Part shown: positions 9,834-20,108 of the stretch, one piece after another
Layout of the letters: every line of letters starts with the position of its first letter
Numbering within the stretch: position 1 is the stretch's first letter
Assembly (NCBI GenBank): GCA_027071075.1
Contig: JALSUU010000085.1
Location: 1 to 34,867, forward strand
Direction: 5' to 3'
Length of the DNA stretch: 34,867 nt
DNA from: Sulfurimonas sp.
GTDB taxonomy: Bacteria > Campylobacterota > Campylobacteria > Campylobacterales > Sulfurimonadaceae
Program-made: the position numbers and the translations under genes
The notes under the pieces: generated by a model
The model's input: the letters and a program-made list of their open reading frames with translations, nothing else
Told to the model about the DNA's origin: nothing
Database searches by the model: none

Positions 9834-11625
9834 AGAGACTATAAAACAGCTTCCTGATGCACCAGGTGTCTACCAATACTTCGATAAGAGTGGACATCTT
9901 TTATATGTAGGCAAAGCAAAGAATTTAAAAAACCGTGTAAAGAGTTACTGGCAATTTACTCCCACTCTCAAGGCAAATACTACCCTCTCTGTGAGAATCA
10001 CAAAAATGATAGAGCAAACACGCACTCTCAACTATATAGTAGTCAAGAGTGAACATGATGCACTGATTCTTGAGAACTCGCTTATCAAACAACTCAATCC
10101 AAAATATAATATTTTACTCAGAGATGATAAAACATACCCTTATATTTATATTGACACCTCTGAAAAATATCCCCGTTTTGACATCACTCGTAAGATTTTA
10201 AAGAGTAAAGAGATTACTTACTTTGGTCCCTACTCTGTTGGTGCAAGAGATATTTTAGACTCTCTTTATGAGATATGTAAACTCGTTCAAAAAAAATCCT
10301 GTCTCAAATCACATAAACTCTGTCTCTACCACCAAATAGATAAATGCCTTGGTCCTTGTGAGCTACCCATTACAGAGGAACGCTACAATCAAGAGGTTTC
10401 CTTAGCCACTGCACTTATAAAAAATAAAAAACAGCTTATTCAAAAACTTGAAGATAAAATGGAGTTTTATGCAGAGGAGATGCGTTTTGAAGAGGCAGCA
10501 GAGCTTCGTGATAGGATTGAGCGGATACAAAGGTCTCAAATAAAGAGTGAGATTGATTTTGCTACAAATGAAAACTATGATATCTTTGTTGTGCAAAATT
10601 CTCTCAAGCGCGCTGTAGTAGTGCGTATATTTATGCGAGATGGAAAAATAATCTCCTCCTCACATGACTTTATAAATATCACAGATGCTTACTCTGAGGA
10701 TGAGCTTTACCTGCGTGCTCTTTTAGATTTTTACAAAGAGGAGAAGCCTCCTATTGTTGCCCCTATTTTACTTGCAAAAGAGATTGTGTCAAAACAAAGT
10801 TTAGAGGAACACTTAACGCAAATTTTTGAAAAAAAAGCAAGTATCTCCCTGCCACAGAGAGGGAAGAGGAAAGAGTTAATAGAGCTTGCACTACTCAACG
10901 CTAATGAACTCCTCAAAAAAGATAAAAAAGAGGACTTTTTAGCGATTCCTCTCCAAATCCAAGATTTATGTAACTTGGAGAGAATCCCCTCACGCGTAGA
11001 AGTTTTTGACAACTCACATATCTCTGGAGTAGCTACTGTTGGTGCGATGATAGTGTATGAAAATGGAAAATTTGATAAAAAGTCCTATAGAACCTATCAT
11101 TTAGAAGCCAAAGATGAATATGCTCAGATGAGAGAAACACTGAGTCGTAGAGTCAATAGTTTTGCTAAAAATTCTCCTCCAGATTTATGGATTCTTGATG
11201 GAGGGGCTACACTTTTAAAACTTGCCTTAGAGATTTTAGAATCAAATGCTATAAACTTAGAAGTGATAGCAATCTCCAAAGAGAAGATTGATGCAAAAAC
11301 ACATAGAGCGAAAGGGAAAGCAAACGATATTATCTACACAAAAGAGCAAGTTTTTCGACTAAAAAATAGTGATAAAAGATTACAATGGGCACAAAACTTA
11401 CGAGATGAAGCGCATCGTGCTGCCATCAGCTTTCATAAAAAAACAAAACTCAAACTCGATCAAGAGAGTCAACTTCTAAATCTTCACGGTATTTCTCAAG
11501 CAAAAGTTGTAAAAATTCTTAATCATTTTGGAACCTTTGAAGCACTTAAGAAAGTAAGTTTTGAGGATATTTGTACAATATTAAGCCAAAAAGATGCCAA
11601 AACCATCAAAAAGTTTTATAACTAA
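9823..11625 (+). CDS. uvrC: Excinuclease ABC subunit C
   Basis: 600 aa; GIY-YIG domain [36 protein letters not shown] motif; [34 protein letters not shown]. Confidence 0.98.
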   Translation: MTLEETIKQLPDAPGVYQYFDKSGHLLYVGKAKNLKNRVKSYWQFTPTLKANTTLSVRITKMIEQTRTLNYIVVKSEHDALILENSLIKQLNPKYNILLRDDKTYPYIYIDTSEKYPRFDITRKILKSKEITYFGPYSVGARDILDSLYEICKLVQKKSCLKSHKLCLYHQIDKCLGPCELPITEERYNQEVSLATALIKNKKQLIQKLEDKMEFYAEEMRFEEAAELRDRIERIQRSQIKSEIDFATNENYDIFVVQNSLKRAVVVRIFMRDGKIISSSHDFINITDAYSEDELYLRALLDFYKEEKPPIVAPILLAKEIVSKQSLEEHLTQIFEKKASISLPQRGKRKELIELALLNANELLKKDKKEDFLAIPLQIQDLCNLERIPSRVEVFDNSHISGVATVGAMIVYENGKFDKKSYRTYHLEAKDEYAQMRETLSRRVNSFAKNSPPDLWILDGGATLLKLALEILESNAINLEVIAISKEKIDAKTHRAKGKANDIIYTKEQVFRLKNSDKRLQWAQNLRDEAHRAAISFHKKTKLKLDQESQLLNLHGISQAKVVKILNHFGTFEALKKVSFEDICTILSQKDAKTIKKFYN

Positions 11626-11684
11626 GTTTTATTTTGCTTTGTTTATGTTATATTTGTGGTGATTCTAGTTTTTAAGGTTTTTTT

Positions 11685-12098
11685 ATGGGTAATGTAACAC
11701 CAATTGATGAAGAGTATATGGTAGAAGGCGATGTAATAATTAGTCAAACTGATTTAAAAGGCATAATTACTTATGCCAATAGAGCATTTTGTAAAGTTTC
11801 TGGATACAAGAGAGACGAGTTAATAGGGCAACCACACAATATTGTCAGACACCCAGATATGCCAAAAATTGAGTTCGCTCAATTATGGGAAACGATATCT
11901 GGTGGTCAAGCTTGGAATGGACTAATAAAGAACTTACGAAAAGATGGAAAATACTACTGGGTAGATACTGAAGTTTTACCCATTAGAAGTGAGCAAGATA
12001 CTCTTACTGGATATATTGCAGTTAGAAAAGAAGCTTCACGAAAAAATATAAATGAAATTCAAGAAAAATACACCAAAATGTTAAAAACAGAAAAGTAA
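11685..12098 (+). CDS. Single PAS-domain protein (Aer/CetB-like PAS)
   Basis: 137 aa; ISQTDLKGIITYANRAFCKVSGYKRDELIGQPHNIVRHPDMP...WNGLIKNLRKDGKYYWVDTEVLPI. Confidence 0.88.
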   Translation: MGNVTPIDEEYMVEGDVIISQTDLKGIITYANRAFCKVSGYKRDELIGQPHNIVRHPDMPKIEFAQLWETISGGQAWNGLIKNLRKDGKYYWVDTEVLPIRSEQDTLTGYIAVRKEASRKNINEIQEKYTKMLKTEK

Positions 12099-12111
12099 GA
12101 GGGGCTATTAA

Positions 12112-13830
12112 ATGTTAATTTACAATTTTCAAAAAGAGTTTGTAGGGATAGATGAGAAGGATTTAAGAACTTTAGGGTTTACAAATCTTCAGGGCTTACG
12201 CACAGAGGTACATGATTTTGCAGATCTTTTTGTAAAGACTCCTGGTTATGTCCATAACTTTAAACATGTACATTGGATAGACTTTATCTCATGTGCTGAA
12301 TCAAACGAAGAATCAAAAGTAATTATTAATGTAAATAATAAAAACTATACAGCAGTCGTTCAGATTGCAACAGCTTTTTTAGTAGACAGTCCTGCTTCAA
12401 AAGGTTTTTTAGTAACACTTCACAACTTAAGAGAGTTAACTGTTGCAGAAAGCGAAAGAATTTCTGGGGATATCACACAGAGAGAGGCTCCTTTATCTCC
12501 AAGTGAACCACAACAAATTTTTGCTAATTCTCCGGCACATGTAGAAGATGCATTTGATACACCTACACAAAGAGCTACACAAGTAGAAACTGTAGAATCA
12601 GCTATCACAACTGATCCATACGAACTACCTTTAGATGTAATGATGGATGATGAGCCTACTCTTCCAGTATCTCAAGAGATACCAGTAGTTGAGAAATCTA
12701 TTGAAAGCCTTGATATTCATTTTGATGATTCCCAAGAAGAGAACCTAGACATACCACTAGAGATTGATATTGATGATGATTTTGAAGATGTACTAACGCA
12801 AGATTTTGTAGAGAAAAAGAGTTCTTCAACACATACAGAGATGATAAAAGAGAGTTTTGAGAATGGCTATACATATGATCCACATGTAGCTTCAGATGAA
12901 CTTGGATTACCGATTGACCTTATTGAGGAATTTATTCAAGATTTTATTGAACAAGCAAAAGAGTTTAAAGAAGATCTTTACAGATACCTTGATGAAAGTG
13001 ATTTAGACAATTTAAAAATTCTTTCACATAAACTCAAAGGAGTTGCTGCCAACCTTCGCATTGAAGATGCATTAGAGACCATAACTGTAGTAAATACAGA
13101 ATCTAATATTAATTTAATCAGTGAAAACCTTGATACTTTTTACAAAATAATTGCAAAACTCTCTGGAGAAGAAGTTATTACAGCTAAAGAGGTGGAAAAT
13201 ATTAGCCAAGAAGTAGATCCAGTTGATGCCGTAGTAAAAATTGATATGCCTGATGAGGAGATAGACCTTTATAGTGATCCTGAAACTATAGATGATGTAA
13301 ATATAGCGGAGAAAATAGATATCCCTGAAATGAGTGATGATGCATTCTTAGAAGAAGAACCTAGCCTATCAGATGAGACCGAGCCACTCTTATCAGAAGC
13401 CCAAGAGAAACTTGAGATTGAAGCAGAGACTCAAGAGAGTGAAATAGAATTAGCAGATGACTTTCAAGTTGACAACCAAGATATATTAGAAACAGAGAGT
13501 GAAGATATACCACTTGAAATCAACTACTCAAAAGAGATTGCGGCAAATGAAATTGGTTTAAATATAGAGAGTTTCAACGAACTCTTTGAAGATTATATAA
13601 AAGAAGTAAAAGAGATTAGTAGTTCTATCAAAAAGGCACTTACAGATGAAGACATTAACAGTGTCAATCAAGAGAGTCTTAAACTTAAGGGTATGAGTGA
13701 AAATATGCGTGTTACATCATTTTCAAAAGAGCTAGATACTCTCATTAACTCTAAAGATTCTCAAGATATAAGTAGTGCTCTTGAAACTATAGATAAAATT
13801 ATTGAACTTTTATCAAGCAAAGAAGGATAA
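12112..13830 (+). CDS. Two-Hpt-domain protein with uncharacterised N-terminal domain and acidic linkers
   Basis: Hpt1 IEEFIQDFIEQAKEFKEDLYRYLDESDLDNLKILSHKLKGVAANLRI; Hpt2 FEDYIKEVKEISSSIKKAL...VNQESLKLKGMSENMRV; Asp/Glu-rich stretches between them. Confidence 0.8.
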   Translation: MLIYNFQKEFVGIDEKDLRTLGFTNLQGLRTEVHDFADLFVKTPGYVHNFKHVHWIDFISCAESNEESKVIINVNNKNYTAVVQIATAFLVDSPASKGFLVTLHNLRELTVAESERISGDITQREAPLSPSEPQQIFANSPAHVEDAFDTPTQRATQVETVESAITTDPYELPLDVMMDDEPTLPVSQEIPVVEKSIESLDIHFDDSQEENLDIPLEIDIDDDFEDVLTQDFVEKKSSSTHTEMIKESFENGYTYDPHVASDELGLPIDLIEEFIQDFIEQAKEFKEDLYRYLDESDLDNLKILSHKLKGVAANLRIEDALETITVVNTESNINLISENLDTFYKIIAKLSGEEVITAKEVENISQEVDPVDAVVKIDMPDEEIDLYSDPETIDDVNIAEKIDIPEMSDDAFLEEEPSLSDETEPLLSEAQEKLEIEAETQESEIELADDFQVDNQDILETESEDIPLEINYSKEIAANEIGLNIESFNELFEDYIKEVKEISSSIKKALTDEDINSVNQESLKLKGMSENMRVTSFSKELDTLINSKDSQDISSALETIDKIIELLSSKEG

Positions 13831-13834
13831 ATAA

Positions 13835-16800
13835 ATGCAACTAGGATTAAAAAATAGACTAAGATTCATCAGTCTTTTACCAATTATTGTTTTATTTGGT
13901 ATTACAAGTTACTTTGTTTATAACTCATATATGAACTATAAAGCAGCACAAATTTTACAGGATAAACTCTCTGAAAACAGAGAGCTCAATATTCTTGTAA
14001 ATAATATATCTCGTGAGCGTGGAATGACCGTTATGTATCTTGGTAACTCATCTCCAAATACAATGCGTTCTCTTGTTAAACAACGCGCAGTAGTTGATGA
14101 AAAGATTCTTGCATATGAAGAGCATGTAAAAAATAAAGAAGTTTTACATGATCACTCTCATGGAATTGAACACTGTCATACATGTACAAATCTTAGTTCA
14201 TTAGAAACACTCTTAGCTAAAATCAAAAAAATACGAGTAGCTGTAGATGAGCATAAAACAAACTTTCTTGAAGTCTATCAGGAAGTATATGGTAAAGCGC
14301 AACATTTAGCTATTTCACAACTTGAGGAGATTACTGATAATCAGCTTGATGGAAAAATCAATGCCTATGCAGCACAATATATCTCTTTAGTTCGTGCAAG
14401 TGAGTACACTTCGGATGAGAGAGACTTTATCTCTTTTGCTATAGCCCGTTCAACTGAGTTTGAAGAGGATGAGATTAATAACTGGATTTCACTTGTTGCA
14501 AAAGCGGATGCTATTACCTATGTGACTATGAAAGATAAGCTCTTAGTATCGCAGTTAGATACTATATTTAAAAATGAAGATACATTAGAACTTTTTGATG
14601 ATATAAATACTGAAAGAACAGGTATTATGGCAGCTGCAATGAGTGGTGAGTATGATATTACTTCAGGTATTTGGTTTACTATGCTCGCCGAGAAGATAAA
14701 TCTCATCACAAATGCAGAAGATATCATCCTAACGGCAATGGATAAAAGAGCAGTAGAGGTTAAAGAGAATGCACTTGAATTTCTTGCTATCACATTAATC
14801 ATATGGTTAGTATCAGTAATATTAGCTGTTCTTGGATACCTCCTATCAAATGAGATTGCAAGAAACATTCAAAACCTCGAAGATGTACTCAAGCGTGTTG
14901 CAAAAGATACAAATGATGGTGAAGAAGCAGTAGAAATAAACCTCCATACTGCAAAAGGAACAGCTGAAGCTTATGATTTACTTGAAAAAATCATTGAACA
15001 AACGCGTCTTGATAAAGAGTCAGCACAAGAAGCAAGTGAAGCAAAATCTATGTTCCTTGCAAATATGTCTCATGAAATTCGTACACCTCTCAATGGTATA
15101 GTCGGATTTACAGAACTTCTTAAAGATACAGGCCTCGGGGAGGAGCAGACTGAGTTTGTTGAAATTATTGAAAAATCTTCAGAAAACCTTCTTGAGATTA
15201 TCAACAATATCCTTGACCTCTCAAAAATTGAATCAAATAAACTAGAGATTGAAGACATCGCATTTAATCCAGCCGAAGAGTTCGAGTCAGCTGTTGATGT
15301 TTATGCTGTTCGTGCAAGTGAAAAACATATCGACCTTGGCTTCTTTATAGATCCAGAATTAGAGACTCCAATTAAAGGGGATCCTACAAAAATCAAAGAG
15401 GTTGTTATCAACCTTCTTTCAAATGCTGTTAAATTTACAAGTAGTTCAGGTTCTATAAATGTCAATATTAGAAAACTTGAGTCGGAAAAAGAGGGTATTG
15501 TTCGTATTAGATTTGAAGTGCAAGATAGTGGTATTGGTGTTACTAGCGAGCAAAAAGCGAGAATTTTTGAAGCCTTTTCTCAAGCAGACACATCAATTAC
15601 TCGTAAATATGGTGGTACTGGACTTGGTCTTACTATTTCTTCTCGCTTTATTGAACTTATGGGTGGACAGCTTGATCTTGAGAGTGAACCAGGAAAAGGA
15701 ACTACTTTCTTCTTTACACTCGATTTTGAAGAGATTGAAACGCTTAATGAGAGTGCAAAAGGCACATACTCAAGTATTAACGCTCTTGTTCTCCAATCTG
15801 CTCATAAACAAAAACGCCAAGATATCTATCTTCGCGAATATTTAGAGTTCTATGGTGTAAGTATCACTACATTTAAAGATTTTGATGAGTTAGAAACACT
15901 ACAGCGTCAAGTAAACTACGACCTTATTATTGTAGATTATGATTATGCTGATGAGGACTCTTTGAGAAAATACAGTGTTCTTCCACAAGAGTTTATTTTA
16001 CTCACGAAATCATACTTCATGAAAAAAATCGACTCTATGAATTTAGATATATTTAAAACACTCTATGAGCCACTCAACAACTCTAAACTCAGACAGGTTC
16101 TTGAAAACTACCATAGTGAAAACTTTAGTGCAAAAAAAGCAAAACAAGTTAACCGTAAAAAGTTCAATGCTGATACATCAAAGTTTAATGCAAATGTATT
16201 AGTTGCAGAAGATAATATCATTAACCAAAAGCTTATTAAAAGAACACTTGAAGATTTAGGTTTAACTATCTCTATAGCATCAAATGGTCTTGAAGCTTTC
16301 CAAAAGCGTAAAGATGGAAACTTTGATTTAATCTTTATGGATATTCAAATGCCTTTCTTAGATGGTATGGAAGCTACACAAGAGATTTTAGAGTATGAAG
16401 AGGAGTTCAATCAACCCCATGTTCCTATCTTAGCGCTTACAGCAAATGCACTCAAAGGGGACAGAGAGAGATTCTTAGAAGCAGGTCTTGATGAGTATAC
16501 AACGAAACCACTTGTAAGATCAGAAATTGTCTCTCTGCTTAATCATTTCCTCGCAGATTATATTGTTGAAGTGGATGCGATGCCAACTGTAACAAATACT
16601 ATTAAAGAACCTATTGTGGAAGAGAAACCAGCAATAGAAGTAGTTCCTGAAATAAAGACTGAAACAGTAGAAGCAGAGCTAGCACCTATAGTAGAAGATA
16701 TACTTGATGCCCCTGAGGAGGATGAAGTCACCATTACACAAGACGAGATTCCTCAAGAAAATGAGCCTGAGTCTGAAATAGTTATTGAAAACAGTATTCC

Positions 16801-17263
16801 AGAAGTTATTCAAGAAGAAGAAGCTGAATCAGAGTCAGAAATTGAAGAGGAAGATAATACTTTAGAAGAAGTAATTGAAGAAGAAGATGTGCTAGAATCA
16901 CAGATTCATTACACAACTGATATATTAGTTGCTAAAAAGAGTGCCTTTGAAGCTAAGTTTTTAGTAAAGATTCTTGATTCTTTAGGCTACACTTGTGAAG
17001 CTGTGAATAGCATGGAAGAGTTAAATGAAGCAGTAGAAAGCAATTTTTACAAGATTGTTATTGTAGATAATGAGTATAAAGATTTTGACTTAGATTCCTT
17101 TTCTCAAAAACTTAACTCCAGAAATGATGCAAGTAAAATTATTCTTATGAATACACAAGCCGTTGAAGATATAGATTTAGACCAACAATCCCATGTAGCA
17201 ATAAGTGTTCAGAGTACAGTAAATAGAGCTACACTCAGCGAATTGATAACAAAACTAATTTAA
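13835..17263 (+). CDS. Hybrid sensor histidine kinase with NIT-like periplasmic sensor, HisKA-HATPase, pseudo-REC, REC, acidic linker, pseudo-REC
   Basis: TM ([20 protein letters not shown]), [12 protein letters not shown]...QRAVVDEKI (NIT-like), second [78 protein letters not shown]...[18 protein letters not shown]...TKPL. Confidence 0.92.
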   Translation: MQLGLKNRLRFISLLPIIVLFGITSYFVYNSYMNYKAAQILQDKLSENRELNILVNNISRERGMTVMYLGNSSPNTMRSLVKQRAVVDEKILAYEEHVKNKEVLHDHSHGIEHCHTCTNLSSLETLLAKIKKIRVAVDEHKTNFLEVYQEVYGKAQHLAISQLEEITDNQLDGKINAYAAQYISLVRASEYTSDERDFISFAIARSTEFEEDEINNWISLVAKADAITYVTMKDKLLVSQLDTIFKNEDTLELFDDINTERTGIMAAAMSGEYDITSGIWFTMLAEKINLITNAEDIILTAMDKRAVEVKENALEFLAITLIIWLVSVILAVLGYLLSNEIARNIQNLEDVLKRVAKDTNDGEEAVEINLHTAKGTAEAYDLLEKIIEQTRLDKESAQEASEAKSMFLANMSHEIRTPLNGIVGFTELLKDTGLGEEQTEFVEIIEKSSENLLEIINNILDLSKIESNKLEIEDIAFNPAEEFESAVDVYAVRASEKHIDLGFFIDPELETPIKGDPTKIKEVVINLLSNAVKFTSSSGSINVNIRKLESEKEGIVRIRFEVQDSGIGVTSEQKARIFEAFSQADTSITRKYGGTGLGLTISSRFIELMGGQLDLESEPGKGTTFFFTLDFEEIETLNESAKGTYSSINALVLQSAHKQKRQDIYLREYLEFYGVSITTFKDFDELETLQRQVNYDLIIVDYDYADEDSLRKYSVLPQEFILLTKSYFMKKIDSMNLDIFKTLYEPLNNSKLRQVLENYHSENFSAKKAKQVNRKKFNADTSKFNANVLVAEDNIINQKLIKRTLEDLGLTISIASNGLEAFQKRKDGNFDLIFMDIQMPFLDGMEATQEILEYEEEFNQPHVPILALTANALKGDRERFLEAGLDEYTTKPLVRSEIVSLLNHFLADYIVEVDAMPTVTNTIKEPIVEEKPAIEVVPEIKTETVEAELAPIVEDILDAPEEDEVTITQDEIPQENEPESEIVIENSIPEVIQEEEAESESEIEEEDNTLEEVIEEEDVLESQIHYTTDILVAKKSAFEAKFLVKILDSLGYTCEAVNSMEELNEAVESNFYKIVIVDNEYKDFDLDSFSQKLNSRNDASKIILMNTQAVEDIDLDQQSHVAISVQSTVNRATLSELITKLI

Positions 17264-17274
17264 GGAATTATAAT

Positions 17275-17652
17275 ATGACAAGAAACGATTTAGTAGTATT
17301 GGCTGTTGATGATGATATGATAAATCTGAAACTTCTAAAATCTATGCTCAAGAAGAGTGGTAATGTAAAAGAGGTAATAGAAGCAAAAAATGGTTCCGAT
17401 GCGATTGGTGTTCTTAAAAGTCGTGATGATATTGATATTATTTTACTTGATATCATTATGCCTATAATGGGTGGAATAGATATGCTTAAGGTTGTCCGTG
17501 CAGATGATAATCTTCGTCAACTTCCTATCATAGTCCTTACAACAGATGAAACTAAAAAAGCAGAAGCTTTAGAGTGTGGAGCAAATGGATTTTTAATGAA
17601 ACCTATCCGTAATGATGATCTCGTAGCTAAAATGGCAACAGTTATAGTATAA
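17275..17652 (+). CDS. Single-domain response regulator
   Basis: 125 aa REC: VLAVDDDMINLKLLKSML...DIILLDIIMPIMGGIDML...PIIVLTTDE...GANGFLMKPI; no output domain. Confidence 0.93.
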   Translation: MTRNDLVVLAVDDDMINLKLLKSMLKKSGNVKEVIEAKNGSDAIGVLKSRDDIDIILLDIIMPIMGGIDMLKVVRADDNLRQLPIIVLTTDETKKAEALECGANGFLMKPIRNDDLVAKMATVIV

Positions 17653-17658
17653 GAGTAA

Positions 17659-17675
17659 AGAGACTTAAAGTCTCT
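17659..17675. terminator. Possible bidirectional terminator or hairpin between convergent genes (AGAGACTT-a-AAGTCTCT)
   Basis: 8-bp arms around a single central base, within the 26-nt gap between response regulator stop (17652) and lon stop (17679); no strong U-tract. Confidence 0.35.
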
Positions 17676-17678
17676 CCT

Positions 17679-20096
17679 CTATACTAAAATCTGTTTTAAA
17701 ACCTCTTCCACACGAGTAACTCCCACTATTTCCATAGCATCTTGAACCTCTTGTGGAATATCTTCTAAATCACGCTCATAATTTTTTGCAGGAATAAGAA
17801 CCTTTGTCATTCCTGCTTTATGTGCAGCAATAAGTTTCTCTTTTAATCCACCAATAGGTAAAACATCTCCACTAAGTGAAACCTCACCAGTCATAGCAAT
17901 TTCTGAGCGAATCTTTTTAGAACTAAGTATTGATGCTATAACACTGACCATAGCTATACCTGCACTAGGACCATCTTTTGGTGTTGCACCATCTGGAACA
18001 TGGATATGTAAGTCATAACGCTTATAGACCTCACTAGCATCTAATACAATGCCCTCTTCTTTCTCTTTAAAAGTAGTAGGAATATTTTTTGCATCTATCT
18101 TTAATTTTTTCGTATCTATAAGTGTTTTAACTACACTCATAGCTATTCTTGCAGACTCTTTCATTACATCTCCAAGGCTACCTGTCAACTGCAAGATACC
18201 TTTTCCTTTGATACGAATCGACTCTATCTTTAAAACATCACCACCAACTGCTGTCCATGCAAGACCATTTACAACACCAATTACTGGAACTTTATCTGTT
18301 TTTTCTATCTCAAATACACTTTTATCAAAGAAACTTTTTAAGTTTTTCATGGTTACTGATACTTTTGATGTATCACTATTTTGGAGTATCTCTTTTGCAA
18401 CCTTTCTACATAAGTCAGCAAGTCTACGACGCAGATTACGAACACCTGCTTCACGCGTGTAACTATGAATCAACTCTTTGAGTGCTGGTTTTGATATACT
18501 TAATTCTGATTTTTTGAGTCCATGCTTTTTTATCTCTTGTGGTAGCAGATATCGTGATGCAATCTCATACTTCTCTTGAGGTGTATAAGAGCTTAAAGTA
18601 ATAAACTCCATTCTATCCCGCAGTGGTGCTGGAATACGACCAAGATCATTTGCAGTAGCGATAAAGATAGCATTTGAGAGATCAAGGTTAAAGTTAAGAT
18701 AGTAATCTCTAAACTCACTATTTTGCTCAGGATCAAGTATCTCCAAAAGTACAGATGTTGGATCACCTCGCTGTGAACGGGAAACCTTATCTATCTCATC
18801 TAAAACAATTACAGGATTCATCTTTTTTGCATCAATAATACCCTGAGTAATACGACCAGGCATTGCGCCAACATAGGTTCTTCTATGCCCGCGTAACTCA
18901 TTCACATCTTCAAGTCCACCTAAAGCGATTCTTACTAAAGGGCGTTTGAGTGCTGTTGCTATAGAGTTTGCAAGTGAAGTTTTACCTACACCGGGAGGGC
19001 CACTAAAACAGAGAATTGCCCCTGCACTCTTTTTTCCTGTAATACCACGCAGTTCAAGAAGCTCTTTTACAGCGAAATACTCTACTATTCTTTTTTTAGG
19101 TTTTTCTAAAGAGAAGTGATCTTTATCGAGTTGTGCTTCTACATTATCTATATGGAGTGCTTTTTTAGAGAGCTCACCAAAGGGTATGTCAAGGACCCAA
19201 TCAAGATAGGTTTGTGTCATTGAGGAGTCTGAAGAGTCAGGATGCATACGAGCAAACCTTTCAAGTTGCTTTTCTATCTCTTTATAAGCACCCTCATCCA
19301 TCTTATCTTTTTTTGCTTCAAGCTTTTTTCTATACTCCTCAATCTCTTCATCTCTTGAAGTATCACTGCCTAACTCTTTTTGAATCTGTTTGAGTTGCTC
19401 TTTTAAAAAGTACTCTTTATTTACTTTTTCAATATGCGTATTTGCTTTTGCACGAATCTCTTTTTGGAGTTTATTTGCTTCAATCTCATCAATAAGATAA
19501 TCAATCAAATCTAAAAATCTCTTCTCGGTATCAACTTCAACAAAGAGTTTATATGCCTGCTCTTTTTTAAGTTTTACAGTGGAACAGATTAAATCTATGA
19601 TTCTATTATGATCATGATTCTCTTCTATAGTTCTAAGTAAATCAGGTGGAAAGTAAGAGCTTACGCTTGAGAGGGTTCTCACCTTTTCACGCACTACTTC
19701 TAAAATGGCATCAATTTTAAGCGTATTTACTTCCGTTGCTTCTATCACATCTACATGTGCGATTAAAGGATTTTCACTCACTTCATGTAGTTTTTTTGCA
19801 CGAGCGAGACCTTGAAAAAGTACTTTTACACGCCCATCAGGAAGTGACACTTTTCTCATGATAGAGCCTACAACACCTGCATCATACATAGCATCATATT
19901 CGCGCTCACCCTCTTGTGACTCTTTTGTAGTACATACAATCACAAGGGAATTCTCTTCTATCGCCTTTGTCGCAGCAGCAATATTTTTCTCATCATTTAA
20001 AAAAAGTGGACTAATCATAAATGGATATAAAAAAAGTTCATCTTCTGCTATAACGGGTATATCTGCAGGAAATTCACCATAGTTACTTAACTTCAT
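17679..20096 (-). CDS. lon: ATP-dependent protease La
   Basis: 805 aa; LON N-domain, Walker A GPPGVGKTSLANSIA, Walker B VIVLDEIDKV, catalytic PKDGPSAGIAM. Confidence 0.98.
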   Translation of the reverse strand: MKLSNYGEFPADIPVIAEDELFLYPFMISPLFLNDEKNIAAATKAIEENSLVIVCTTKESQEGEREYDAMYDAGVVGSIMRKVSLPDGRVKVLFQGLARAKKLHEVSENPLIAHVDVIEATEVNTLKIDAILEVVREKVRTLSSVSSYFPPDLLRTIEENHDHNRIIDLICSTVKLKKEQAYKLFVEVDTEKRFLDLIDYLIDEIEANKLQKEIRAKANTHIEKVNKEYFLKEQLKQIQKELGSDTSRDEEIEEYRKKLEAKKDKMDEGAYKEIEKQLERFARMHPDSSDSSMTQTYLDWVLDIPFGELSKKALHIDNVEAQLDKDHFSLEKPKKRIVEYFAVKELLELRGITGKKSAGAILCFSGPPGVGKTSLANSIATALKRPLVRIALGGLEDVNELRGHRRTYVGAMPGRITQGIIDAKKMNPVIVLDEIDKVSRSQRGDPTSVLLEILDPEQNSEFRDYYLNFNLDLSNAIFIATANDLGRIPAPLRDRMEFITLSSYTPQEKYEIASRYLLPQEIKKHGLKKSELSISKPALKELIHSYTREAGVRNLRRRLADLCRKVAKEILQNSDTSKVSVTMKNLKSFFDKSVFEIEKTDKVPVIGVVNGLAWTAVGGDVLKIESIRIKGKGILQLTGSLGDVMKESARIAMSVVKTLIDTKKLKIDAKNIPTTFKEKEEGIVLDASEVYKRYDLHIHVPDGATPKDGPSAGIAMVSVIASILSSKKIRSEIAMTGEVSLSGDVLPIGGLKEKLIAAHKAGMTKVLIPAKNYERDLEDIPQEVQDAMEIVGVTRVEEVLKQILV

Positions 20097-20108
20097 ATAT
20101 TTTTCCTA

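Noticed and set aside
10731-11012. 93-aa minus-strand ORF within uvrC
   Set aside because: Antisense shadow of conserved UvrC sequence.
14518-14868. 116-aa minus-strand ORF antisense to the NIT kinase
   Set aside because: Antisense shadow; no SD and no recognisable motif.
15459-15845. 128-aa + strand ORF inside the hybrid kinase
   Set aside because: Out of frame with the clearly conserved HATPase domain; Leu/Lys-rich low-information translation, no SD; shadow ORF.
18049-18462. 137-aa + strand ORF (and 18257-18481) antisense to lon
   Set aside because: Ser/Phe/Leu-rich translation typical of antisense shadows over a strongly conserved gene.
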